From: Pseudomonadota bacterium | GTDB lineage: Bacteria > Pseudomonadota > Alphaproteobacteria > Reyranellales > Reyranellaceae | DNA length: 17,052 nt | Direction: 5' to 3' | NCBI GenBank assembly: GCA_023436825.1 | Contig: JAEZHS010000016.1 | Span: forward strand, 1-17,052 | Part shown: positions 7,070 through 14,327 of the stretch, one piece after another | Layout: each line of letters begins with the position of its first letter | How positions within the stretch are numbered: the first letter of the stretch is position 1 | Position numbers and translations under genes: made by a program | Notes under the pieces: generated by a model | What the model was told of the DNA's origin: nothing | Seen by the model: the letters and a program-made list of their open reading frames with translations, nothing else | The model's database searches: none

Positions 7070-7088
7070 GCCGTCAGAGAGCGCGGCC
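7069..7088 (-). terminator. Weak hairpin downstream of the glycan operon
   Basis: GGCCG (7069-7073) and CGGCC (7084-7088) can form a 5-bp GC stem around a 10-nt loop in the 77-nt gap between the last GT2 gene and arsR. Only TTGACTTAA follows on the minus strand, not a T-run. It is the only terminator-like structure after the ten-gene operon. Readthrough into the arsR cassette is possible. Confidence 0.22.
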
Positions 7089-7108
7089 AGGCAATCATGA
7101 TGGTGGAA

Positions 7109-8407
7109 TCAGGCGCCCTTCTTCGGCGTGCGGTCGAAGACGATCGGCTTGGGCTTGTTCAGGCGCTTGTTGATGTGGACGCCGAGCGAGCGCACCAGCA
7201 TCGCGACCTGGCCGCCGACGAAGCGCAGCAGGACGAGGGCGAAGCGCGCGGGCGACATCTCGCCGCCGCGGATGAAGTTGTGACCGGCGCGCAGGAAGGT
7301 CGTGGCGCAGAACAGCACCCACGCCAGGGTCGCGAAGAACAGGGTCAGCAACAGCGGCGCCAGCGACGGCGCCAGCACGCCGGCCAGCAGCCCTGACACG
7401 ACGCCGACCAGCAGCACCGGCTGATTGAGCGACATGCAGAGGTGCAGCAGCGCCGCCGCCTTCGAGGACGGCGTGATCTCGCGGCTCTTCAGGATCTCCG
7501 GGAACATGCGCAGCCCGACGTGCCGGAAACCGTCCTGCCAGCGCTGCTGCTGGCGCAGCCAGGTCTTGGTGTCGGCCGGCAGCTCGCCGGGCACCGGGAC
7601 GCTGGTCAGGAACAGCGCCCGCCAGCCCTTGACCCAGCCGCGATAGGTGAGGTCGAGATCCTCGGTGACGGTGTCGCCCTTCCAGCCGCCGCCGGCTTCG
7701 ATGGCCGCGCGCTGCCAGATGCCGCAGGTGCCGTTGAACGGCAGCGGATGGCCGGCCCAGCAGCGCGTGGCCTGCTCGATGCCGAGATGGGCATCGAGGG
7801 TCACCATCTGCATCTCGGTGAGCGCATTCTCGTGCGGATTGAGGAAGTCGAAACGCGCCTGCACGAAGGCCCAGTTCGGGTTTGCGAAGAACGGCCGCAT
7901 GCAGAGGCGCAGGAAATCGGGCGACGGCACGTAGTCGACATCGAAGATCGCAAAGTAGTCGTACGGGGTCTGCTGCATGGCCTCATGCAGCGCGCCGCCC
8001 TTGAAGCCCGAGCGATCGGTGCGCTGCAGGGCGACGATGTCGAAACCCTTCGCCTTGAGCTCGGCCACGACCGTGCGGGCAAGTGCTGCCGTCTCGTCGG
8101 TGCTGTCGTCGAGAACCTGGATGTGCAGCTTGTCGCGCGGCCAGTCGAGCCCGGCCGCCGCTTCGATGCCGCGCCGGAGCACGCCGCCTTCGTTGAAGGA
8201 CGGGATCTGGACCACGACGTGCGGCAGCTCGGAATCGGGCGGCAGCGGCGTGGCCAGAAGCGCCTCCTCGCGCCTCAGCCCCTGCTCCTTCAGGCGGTGA
8301 TGCAGCAACACCATATAGAGCAGGCTGCCGACGAAGGAGGCCAGCAGGACGCAACACACGGCGAAGACCGCGGCCAGCAGCAGGGCCAGGGTGCCGACGA
8401 CGGCCAT
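7109..8407 (-). CDS. Processive-type GT2 glycosyltransferase, CslA/cellulose-synthase-like (copy 2)
   Basis: Inner-membrane beta-glycan synthase candidate, 432 residues. An N-terminal helix spans about 5-35. The GT-A domain carries VLDDSTDE (D100/D101), the metal-binding DVD (156-158), TED (E249/D250) and QQQRW (286-290). The D, DxD, ED, QxxRW set marks processive family-2 enzymes. C-terminal membrane segments lie at about 317-345, 350-372 and 388-410. The cytoplasmic end reads PIVFDRTPKKGA. The nearest recognisable types are CslA-like (gluco)mannan synthases and other cellulose-synthase-like proteins; donor and linkage are not provable from sequence. Start is ATG 8407, which overlaps the stop of the upstream GT2 gene by one base (TGATG); the frame further upstream runs through that gene. 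It is the last gene of the operon. Confidence 0.9.
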   Translation of the reverse strand: MAVVGTLALLLAAVFAVCCVLLASFVGSLLYMVLLHHRLKEQGLRREEALLATPLPPDSELPHVVVQIPSFNEGGVLRRGIEAAAGLDWPRDKLHIQVLDDSTDETAALARTVVAELKAKGFDIVALQRTDRSGFKGGALHEAMQQTPYDYFAIFDVDYVPSPDFLRLCMRPFFANPNWAFVQARFDFLNPHENALTEMQMVTLDAHLGIEQATRCWAGHPLPFNGTCGIWQRAAIEAGGGWKGDTVTEDLDLTYRGWVKGWRALFLTSVPVPGELPADTKTWLRQQQRWQDGFRHVGLRMFPEILKSREITPSSKAAALLHLCMSLNQPVLLVGVVSGLLAGVLAPSLAPLLLTLFFATLAWVLFCATTFLRAGHNFIRGGEMSPARFALVLLRFVGGQVAMLVRSLGVHINKRLNKPKPIVFDRTPKKGA

Positions 8408-9651
8408 CAAGCGCCTGCCTTGGGCGTGCGGTTGAACTCGGTCTTGCGCCCGAAGATGGCGCCGACGATCGGCCCGGCGTTGGCGACAGCGAGATAGACG
8501 ATCAGGGCCGGCACGCTGGCGGCCGTGACGAGGTAGCGTCCCACGTCGCCGCGCTTCATTCGGCGCCAGGCGCCAAAGGTCATGCCGAACAGCACCGCCA
8601 GCATGGCGATGAACCACAGCCACAGCAGGAAGCGGAAGAATCCCGGCAGGTGGCCGTGGCCGATCGCCGACAGGACCAACGCGACGATGGCCGACGCCAG
8701 CACGGGGAAGATGAGCTGCTGGCCGAGCGCCACGGTGGTCATGAACTTGGCCTCGTCCGACCAGTCCGAGCGCCAGATCGGGCCGAGCAGCTTGCGGGCG
8801 ACCTGCATGAACCCCTTGGACCAGCGGCTCTGCTGGGCGCTGAAATCATCGAGCTTGGCCGGCAGCTCGCCGACGACATGCGGCTCCATCAGGAAGACGC
8901 CATGCCAGCCCTTGAGCGAGGTGCGCAATACCAGGTCGAGGTCCTCCGACAGGGTGTCGTGCGACCAGCCCCCTGCGTCCTCGACCGCGGCGCGCCGCCA
9001 GATCCCGCCCGTGCCGTTGAACTGGAACGGCATGCCGCGGCGGGCGCGGACATCCTGCTCGACGGCGAAATGGGCGTCCTGCATCAGCCGTTGCGCTCTG
9101 GTCAGCCAGTTCTTCTCGCCGTTGCCCCATTCGATGCGGGTCTGCACGAAGGCGGCGCGCGGCTCGGCCAGCAACGCCGCCATGGCGCCGCGCAGCCAGG
9201 CCGGCTCCGGCACGAAATCGGCATCGAACACGGCGACATAGGGTGCGTCGCAGAGCTTCAGGCCTTCGGCCAGGGCGCCCGCCTTGAAGCCGCTGCGGTC
9301 GGTGCGGCGGATGTGTGCGACGTCCACGCCGTCCCGCTTCAGCCGCGCCACGGCATGGACGGCGATATCCGAGGTGATGTCGGTGCTGTCGTCGAGCAGC
9401 TGAATGATCAAGCGGTCGCGCGGCCAGTCGAGCGCGGCGGCGGCGCCGAGCACGCGGTCGATCACCAGCGGCTCGTTGAAGACCGGAATCTGGACCAGCA
9501 CGCGCGGCAGCTCGTCCGGCAGGGACGGCAAGGCCGTGCCCGCCGGCGGCAGTTCGATCGACCAGTAGACCAGGTACAGGAAGTAGCCGGCGATGACGAA
9601 CTGAACGGCCAGGCAGAGGAAGGCGATGAGGTCGACGGCCGCGAGCAGCAC
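8407..9651 (-). CDS. Processive-type GT2 glycosyltransferase, CslA/cellulose-synthase-like (copy 1)
   Basis: Paralogue of the next gene, 414 residues, with the same plan: N-terminal helix about 5-30, GT-A domain with LLDDSTD (D87/D88), DAD (143-145), SED (E236/D237) and QQSRW (273-277), then membrane helices about 308-332, 338-360 and 375-398, and the tail TEFNRTPKAGA. Shared blocks such as TDRSGFK(G/A)GAL and (P)FNGT(C/G)GIW(Q/R)RAA show common descent, but many other positions differ, so this is not a recent duplication. Start is GTG 9651, nine bases after the DevA-like stop; no earlier start is possible without running into that gene. A beta-glycan, perhaps mannan, product is inferred from family and from manC nearby. 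The two copies may act together or make different linkages. Confidence 0.9.
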   Translation of the reverse strand: MLLAAVDLIAFLCLAVQFVIAGYFLYLVYWSIELPPAGTALPSLPDELPRVLVQIPVFNEPLVIDRVLGAAAALDWPRDRLIIQLLDDSTDITSDIAVHAVARLKRDGVDVAHIRRTDRSGFKAGALAEGLKLCDAPYVAVFDADFVPEPAWLRGAMAALLAEPRAAFVQTRIEWGNGEKNWLTRAQRLMQDAHFAVEQDVRARRGMPFQFNGTGGIWRRAAVEDAGGWSHDTLSEDLDLVLRTSLKGWHGVFLMEPHVVGELPAKLDDFSAQQSRWSKGFMQVARKLLGPIWRSDWSDEAKFMTTVALGQQLIFPVLASAIVALVLSAIGHGHLPGFFRFLLWLWFIAMLAVLFGMTFGAWRRMKRGDVGRYLVTAASVPALIVYLAVANAGPIVGAIFGRKTEFNRTPKAGA

Positions 9652-9660
9652 GGTTGCCGC

Positions 9661-10377
9661 TCAGTGGTAGTGGATCGGCACGTCGAAGCAGCGACCGTCC
9701 TCGATGTGAAGGCGCCGGGAAGCGACGTCGAAGATGCGCTCGTCATGAGTCGACAGCACGACCGCGCACTTGGCGCGCATGGCGAGATCCTTCAGCTGGT
9801 CGACCACCAGGCGGCCGGCGACGCGGTCGAGGGCCGAGGTCGGCTCGTCGGCAATGATGAGGTCGGGGAGGCCGATCATCACGCGGGCGATGGCGACGCG
9901 CTGCTGCTGGCCGCCCGACAGCTCATCGGGCCAGGCGGCGGCCTTGTCGCCGAGGCCGAGCAGGCTCAGCAGATGGCGCGCACGCGGCTCGTCCCAGTTG
10001 GGGTCCGACAAGGGGGTGGTGGAGACGCCGGCCATGACGTTCTGCAGCGCCGTCAGCGAAGACAGCAGATTGCGCTTCTGGAAGAGGAAGCGGATGCGGT
10101 TGCGCAGCACGTCGAGCTCGCGACCCTGGAGGTTGACGATGTCAGTTCCGAGGAGGCGCAGCTTGCCTTCGGACGGCCGGCGCATCGTGCCGAGGATGGT
10201 GAGCAGCGTGGTCTTGCCCGACCCCGAGGGCCCAGTGACGATCACCAGCTCGCCCTCGCGCACCTGCATGTTGATGTCGAACAGCACATCCGCTCGCTGC
10301 GGCCCCTCGCCGTAGTGGTGATGGACGTCGATGGCCTCGACGACGGGCGGCCCGAAGTTGTGCGCGTCGGTCGACAT
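9661..10377 (-). CDS. DevA/LolD/MacB-type ABC transporter ATP-binding protein
   Basis: Cytoplasmic ATPase of 238 residues that powers the adjacent DevC-like permease. It has Walker A GPSGSGKTT (about 49-57), the Q-loop in RFLFQKRNLLSSLTALQNV, signature LSGGQQQRVAIAR, Walker B LIIADEPTSALD and the H-loop STHD. The LSGGQQQRV/DEPTSALD style belongs to the MacB/LolD/DevA group, which drives mechanotransmission exporters, not to the polysaccharide Wzt group found later in this operon. Start is ATG 10377, two bases after the DevC-like stop (TGACCATG). The frame continues further upstream only antiparallel through the permease gene and is disregarded. Coupling with the permease and fusion protein makes a full tripartite-type exporter. 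Confidence 0.92.
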   Translation of the reverse strand: MSTDAHNFGPPVVEAIDVHHHYGEGPQRADVLFDINMQVREGELVIVTGPSGSGKTTLLTILGTMRRPSEGKLRLLGTDIVNLQGRELDVLRNRIRFLFQKRNLLSSLTALQNVMAGVSTTPLSDPNWDEPRARHLLSLLGLGDKAAAWPDELSGGQQQRVAIARVMIGLPDLIIADEPTSALDRVAGRLVVDQLKDLAMRAKCAVVLSTHDERIFDVASRRLHIEDGRCFDVPIHYH

Positions 10378-10379
10378 GG

Positions 10380-11681
10380 TCACTCGAACAGCATGATGGG
10401 GTCGACCTTCCACAGCCGGCGGATGGCGAACAGGCTCGACACCACGGTCATGATCACGCAGGCGACCAGCGAGACCGTCATTTCGCGCAGGCCCATCGAC
10501 ATGCCGAGATGCATGGCCGCCTCGGTGATGCCGTAGACCCCACGCCCCAGCGCAAAGGACACGACGAAGGCCGGCGTGATGATGGCGGCGCCGATCTGGC
10601 CGATCATGAACAGGAAGAACCACCAGTCGTAGCCCAGGCTCTTCAGGATGGCGTATTCCGGCAGGTAGAAGCGGATGATCTGGTACTGGGCGTAGTAGAT
10701 GAACACCATGCCGATCATCACGCCCATGACGAAGCCTAGGTCGGTGATGTAGCCCACCGGCGTCTCGCGCGACCAGTAGACCCGTTCCCGCGCTTCGAAC
10801 TCGCGTTTGTCGATGGCCTCGCCGCGACCGACCAGGGTGCGGTTGAGTTGCTGACGAACCGCCTCGACGTCCGCGCCAGGCGCCAAGTGGATCGAGATGA
10901 AGGCCGGACGGTCGGACCACCAGTTGCCGAACACCTCGGCCATGGTCTCCTGGCTCATCATGATGGCGCCGTCATTCAGCACGTTCGGGCCGACGGCGAA
11001 GGTGCCGACGGCGAAGAGCTGACGCAGCAGCCCGCGATTGTCGGGCGGCCCCAGTACCGTGTACTCGGTGCCGCTGTCGGCCTGGGCAGCGAGATCGCCG
11101 AAATAGGGCCGCGAATCGCGATCGAACAGGATGCGCCGCGTTTCCCTGAGCTTGTGCAGGTTCTCCTTGAGGCCGGGCACGTCGACCGCGGGCTTCTCCG
11201 GATCGACGGCGTACCAGGCGAGCCGGCGCGAGGTCGGCATGCCGGCATGCTGGAGCGACATGACGCCGAACCAGAACGGCGAATAGGACGCGACCGACGG
11301 ATTGGTGGCGATGATGTCGGTCACCGCCACGGGCACCTCGGCATGGAGCTGCATCGACTTGAAGCCGTAGGGCACGATGATGAGATCGCCCGACACCATG
11401 CGGTGCAGGCGCACCGACGATTCGTAAACGGCGCGCTCGATGCCGAGCTGGGCGAAGATCACCAGCAGGCTCGCCGTGACGCCGCCGAGCGACAGCAAGG
11501 TGCTGGTGCGCTGGCGCTTGAGCTGCTGGGCGCCCAGCGGCATGGTCGTCGCCGTGCGCGCGGCCGCCCGCACCGCGGCCATCGAGAAACTCGGCCGCCA
11601 GCGCCCGATCCGCACCAGACGTGCCCAAAGGCGCGACAACCGATGCCGCAGCCCCGGTGCATCAGGCAGCGTGATGGCCAT
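10380..11681 (-). CDS. DevC-like ABC permease (FtsX/MacB-type topology)
   Basis: Inner-membrane permease of 433 residues. The topology is typical of DevC/FtsX-like proteins: TM1 about 60-82 (STLLSLGGVTASLLVIFAQL), a large periplasmic domain about 85-310, then TM2 about 314-333, TM3 about 355-378 and TM4 about 402-422, ending IRRLWKVDPIMLFE. The motif YAILKSLGYDWWF between TM2 and TM3 matches the E-x-A-x-L-K-x-L-G coupling segment that contacts the ATPase in DevC/MacB permeases. DevBCA of heterocystous cyanobacteria exports a glycolipid; the substrate here is unknown. The ATG 11681 overlaps the DevB-like stop by one base (TGATG), and the DevA-like gene follows two bases after the stop. Residues 1-58 form a basic N-terminal cytoplasmic extension (APGLRHRLSRLWARLVRIGRWR). 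Confidence 0.88.
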   Translation of the reverse strand: MAITLPDAPGLRHRLSRLWARLVRIGRWRPSFSMAAVRAAARTATTMPLGAQQLKRQRTSTLLSLGGVTASLLVIFAQLGIERAVYESSVRLHRMVSGDLIIVPYGFKSMQLHAEVPVAVTDIIATNPSVASYSPFWFGVMSLQHAGMPTSRRLAWYAVDPEKPAVDVPGLKENLHKLRETRRILFDRDSRPYFGDLAAQADSGTEYTVLGPPDNRGLLRQLFAVGTFAVGPNVLNDGAIMMSQETMAEVFGNWWSDRPAFISIHLAPGADVEAVRQQLNRTLVGRGEAIDKREFEARERVYWSRETPVGYITDLGFVMGVMIGMVFIYYAQYQIIRFYLPEYAILKSLGYDWWFFLFMIGQIGAAIITPAFVVSFALGRGVYGITEAAMHLGMSMGLREMTVSLVACVIMTVVSSLFAIRRLWKVDPIMLFE

Positions 11682-12682
11682 CAGAGGAAAGTGACGCGCG
11701 TCTCGCGCCCCAGCACCGGGGGCATGCTGGACGGGTCGTCGATCCTGATTTCAACCTGGACGACACGGGCATCGGTCGACGAACCGCCGTCCGGCTCGAC
11801 ACGTTGCATGCGCTTCACGGTCGGAGCAATACGCTCGATCGTGCCCTTGTAGACATCGTTGTTGCCGCGAAAGGTCACGTCGACCTTGCCGCCGGGCTTG
11901 AGCCGGCCGACATTCAGCTCATCGACGTCGGCCAGCACGCGCAGCTGGTTCATGTCGACCACCTTGACGATGCCGGCCGGCGACACGCGCTCGCCCTGAC
12001 GGGAGAATATCTGCACGACGACGCCGTCCAGCGGCGAGCGCACCAGCGCGTCCTCGAGAGTGCGCTTGGCGCTGTCGACGCGCGATTGCGTGTTGGCGAT
12101 GTCGATTTCGTACTGCGCCGTGTCGTTCTCCAGCGTCGTCTTCATCAACGCCAGTCTGGCCTTCTGACGCTCGAGCGCCTGGTCGGCGAGCGAGGTCTCG
12201 ATCTCGCGCACATCGGGCGGCTTGCCCGAGCGCGCGCGCTGCAGGGCGTCGAGCTTGTTCTGCTCGATCGAGGACTTCAGCGCGGCCTCCTGCAGGACGA
12301 TCTCCGTGACGCGCGTGCCCTTGAGGATAAAATCATACTGCTGCTTGAGCTTGACCAGGTCGGCCTCGGCCATGCGCAAGGTCACGTCGGCCCGGCCATA
12401 GTTGGACAGGACCGCGAGGACCTCGCCTTTCTTGACCTTCTGGCCGTCCTTGACGCGCAGCTCGACCAGCACGCTGCCGCCGGCCGGGTCGCCGGCGACG
12501 ACCGCCGTGCCCTCCGGCGCGTCGGTATAGCCACGGGCGATCAGCGGCGGCGGGGCGGGCTTGCCAGTGTCCTGGGCGCTGCTGGTCTGTCGGCTGGGCA
12601 TGACCCACAGTCCGATGCCGGCGACAGCGACCAGGACCGCCAATCCGACGGCCCCCCACCTGAATTTCTTGGCTCGAGCCAT
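11681..12682 (-). CDS. DevB/HlyD-family membrane-fusion (periplasmic adaptor) protein
   Basis: Periplasmic adaptor of about 333 residues that links the DevC-like permease to an outer-membrane exit. It has an N-terminal basic stretch and one TM anchor (WGAVGLAVLVAVAGIGLWVM), a biotinyl/lipoyl half-motif GGSVLVELRVKDGQKVKKGE, a long helical hairpin rich in Lys/Gln/Leu (about 100-205), the second lipoyl half VRSPLDGVVVQIFSRQGERV, and a beta-barrel domain ending in RETRVTFL. ATG 12682 is taken as the start. TTG 12697 in frame adds five residues (MVEFT) and has AGGGAG (12707-12702) four bases before it, so it is a real alternative. It follows the OPX gene by 43 nt. No TolC-like gene is in the window. 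Confidence 0.9.
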   Translation of the reverse strand: MARAKKFRWGAVGLAVLVAVAGIGLWVMPSRQTSSAQDTGKPAPPPLIARGYTDAPEGTAVVAGDPAGGSVLVELRVKDGQKVKKGEVLAVLSNYGRADVTLRMAEADLVKLKQQYDFILKGTRVTEIVLQEAALKSSIEQNKLDALQRARSGKPPDVREIETSLADQALERQKARLALMKTTLENDTAQYEIDIANTQSRVDSAKRTLEDALVRSPLDGVVVQIFSRQGERVSPAGIVKVVDMNQLRVLADVDELNVGRLKPGGKVDVTFRGNNDVYKGTIERIAPTVKRMQRVEPDGGSSTDARVVQVEIRIDDPSSMPPVLGRETRVTFL

Positions 12683-12725
12683 GGTGAATTCTACCAAAAA
12701 ACTCCCTGAGGCGCGCGCTGCGCCG

Positions 12726-13865
12726 TCAGAACGTTGTCGTGAGTGGGATGTTACCCCTGGCGATACCGACCACCGAGAACGTGCGGTAGATCGACGTCAG
12801 GATCTTGTCGTACTCGTACAGCGGTGCGTTAGTGACATAAATCACGTCCCTCGCCTGCAAGCCGAACTGCTGTGCGACAAAAATGGACACCGGTTGAAAG
12901 AGGTCCAGCCGGAAAACGCGGCCGCGAGCCGTGGGGTTGGTCTCGAGGTCGCCCATTCTGAACACATAAACGCCCGTTTTGTTGGCGCGCACGTCCGACA
13001 GCCCGCCGACCTGGCCCAAGGCCTCGAGCAGGGTGAGGTTGTACTTGGTCATCTCGACGTTGCCCGAGCGCTGCACTGCGCCCAGCACCGTAAAGATCCG
13101 CGAGTTCGGCCGGACCACGATTTCGTCGCCCTTCTGTACGGCTATGTCAGCGCCGGCCAACAAATCGGAGAATTGCGACGTCAGTATGACCTGCCCATGG
13201 CGACGCACCACGACCTGCATCTGGTTGGCCGAACCGGTGGCCGAGACGAGTGGGCCACCCGCCTTGTTGATGGCGTCGACGACGCTACGTACGTCCTCGA
13301 GCATCGACACGCGGCCGGGTTGCTTCACGTCACCCGACACCATCACCGAGTGGGTGCGTGGCGAATCGAACTCGACGATGACCTCGGGCTCCTGCACCTG
13401 GTTGCCGAGCTGCTGGATGATCTTGCGCTCGATCTGGTTCAGGTCGAGGCCGGCGACCTGCACGGTGCCGACGACCGGGATCTTGATCTTGCCGTCCTCG
13501 GCCACGCGCTGGATGCCGAGATCGGCGCTCTGTCCCTGGATGGTCGGGAAGATGTTGCCGCCGTAGCGCTCGAAGATGCGCACCTTCAGCGAATCGCCAG
13601 GGGCGACGGTGAGGCGCTGGGCCGGCGACAGCGAGCTGGTCGTCGTTGTCGGCCTGTCCGGGGTCGGCGCCTGGCGATAGGCGACAACCGTCGTCGGCGT
13701 CAGATCGATGACGTCGAACGGCAGGGCTTCCGTGCTGGTCGACTGGGCGCCCCCCATCCATGGGCCGTCGCCGGGCAATGCAGTGCATGCCCCCGCGCCA
13801 AGGCTGATGCCGAGAACAACGGCGAGGGGTCGCGCGGCGGCGTACAGCCGGCTCCAAACTGTCAA
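12726..13865 (-). CDS. Polysaccharide export lipoprotein, Wza/OPX family (poly-export and SLBB domains)
   Basis: Outer-membrane export component, 379 residues. The N-terminus looks like a lipoprotein signal: ARPLAVVLGISLGAGAC with the lipidated Cys at 27 (lipobox AGAC, somewhat weak at -3). The poly-export domain starts at about 82 (SPAQRLTVAPGDSLKVRIFE) and includes VAEDGKIKIPVVGTVQVAG. Two SLBB-type units follow: HSVMVSGDVKQPGRVSM and FTVLGAVQRSGNVEM with LTLLEALGQVGGL. It ends NIPLTTTF without an obvious long C-terminal helix such as the Wza barrel helix, which leaves pore formation in doubt. Start is TTG 13865 with GGGGAT five bases before it (13876-13871); no ATG or GTG fits near it. It follows the STAS gene after an 83-nt gap holding a possible internal promoter. 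The co-polymerase partner (Wzc/KpsE type) is not in view. Confidence 0.93.
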   Translation of the reverse strand: MTVWSRLYAAARPLAVVLGISLGAGACTALPGDGPWMGGAQSTSTEALPFDVIDLTPTTVVAYRQAPTPDRPTTTTSSLSPAQRLTVAPGDSLKVRIFERYGGNIFPTIQGQSADLGIQRVAEDGKIKIPVVGTVQVAGLDLNQIERKIIQQLGNQVQEPEVIVEFDSPRTHSVMVSGDVKQPGRVSMLEDVRSVVDAINKAGGPLVSATGSANQMQVVVRRHGQVILTSQFSDLLAGADIAVQKGDEIVVRPNSRIFTVLGAVQRSGNVEMTKYNLTLLEALGQVGGLSDVRANKTGVYVFRMGDLETNPTARGRVFRLDLFQPVSIFVAQQFGLQARDVIYVTNAPLYEYDKILTSIYRTFSVVGIARGNIPLTTTF

Positions 13866-13924
13866 ATTCGATCCCCGTCTAGCAGTGGTAGTACGTCACG
13901 CGCCGCGCCGCGTTTCGTCCCATG

Positions 13925-13930
13925 ATATAG
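13925..13930 (-). promoter_or_regulatory. Possible internal -10 element (CTATAT) before the OPX gene
   Basis: The 83-nt gap between the STAS stop and the OPX start contains minus-strand CTATAT, an exact alphaproteobacterial -10, about 60 nt before the TTG start. At 17-nt spacing the -35 position reads GTTAAT, only 3 of 6 bases of CTTGAC, so it is weak or activator-dependent if real. The GC-rich repeat GCGGCGCGGCGCG between it and the gene has no clear function. Confidence 0.25.
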
Positions 13931-13948
13931 TCCAAGCCCGGCCAGTAA

Positions 13949-14314
13949 TTAACCCGCACGGGTGTGGGGGTGCAAGCGTTCCGCAGCCGCGCCTGCGGAC
14001 TTTCGTCGCAATCTCGCGGCAGCCTCGTCGACGGAATCGACGACCTCGAACAGTTCGGTGAAGCCGCTGACCAGCAGGCAGTCGGCAGCAGCGCCGGTGA
14101 AGCGGCAGAAGGCGATGCGGGCGCCAATCTCCTCCGCCCGGTGCAGAGCGCGGGCGAACACGCGCACACCCGCAGCGCTCATGTACGTGACCTCGCTGCC
14201 ATCGACGATCACGCCGCCTCCGGGCCGAAGGGCGTCGACGATCAGTGCCTCGACCGAGGTCGACGTTTCCGAATCGACCTGCTTGGGCAGCATGACGGTG
14301 GTGACGTCGTTCAT
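13949..14314 (-). CDS. STAS-domain protein (anti-sigma-factor antagonist-like)
   Basis: Small cytoplasmic protein of 121 residues with one STAS domain, the fold of SpoIIAA/RsbV and of SypA in Vibrio polysaccharide loci. The core is VIVDGSEVTYMSAAGVRVFARALHRAEEIGARIAFC (in two pieces, about 35-70), then GFTELFEVVDSVDEA. In SpoIIAA and RsbV the regulatory phosphoserine is the second residue of the M-D-S-x-G loop. Here the loop is M45-S46-A47-A48-G49, so that site is Ala47; only the preceding residue is Ser. This suggests it cannot be switched off by the usual kinase, or that Ser46 is used. Start is ATG 14314, with TGAGG, which overlaps the stop of the glycosyltransferase gene, as ribosome site. 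Its partner kinase, phosphatase or target is not in the window. Confidence 0.85.
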   Translation of the reverse strand: MNDVTTVMLPKQVDSETSTSVEALIVDALRPGGGVIVDGSEVTYMSAAGVRVFARALHRAEEIGARIAFCRFTGAAADCLLVSGFTELFEVVDSVDEAAARLRRKSAGAAAERLHPHTRAG

Positions 14315-14327
14315 GATGGTCGTAACC

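Noticed and set aside
7092..7106. Short palindrome ATCATGAT after the last GT2 gene as an operator or attachment site.
   Set aside because: Eight bases is too short to mean anything, with no partner repeat and no integrase nearby.
8408..8623. Upstream extension of the second GT2 gene by 72 codons.
   Set aside because: It would run through the 3' end of the first GT2 gene; the ATG at 8407 overlapping its stop and beginning a membrane helix fits much better.
10378..10920. Upstream extension of the DevA-like ATPase by about 180 codons, suggesting a fusion protein.
   Set aside because: The extra part is an out-of-frame reading of the DevC-like permease gene; the ABC domain begins naturally at ATG 10377.
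13866..13948. Small RNA or riboswitch in the 83-nt gap before the OPX gene.
   Set aside because: No conserved fold that I recognise; only a GC-rich simple repeat and a possible -10 hexamer.
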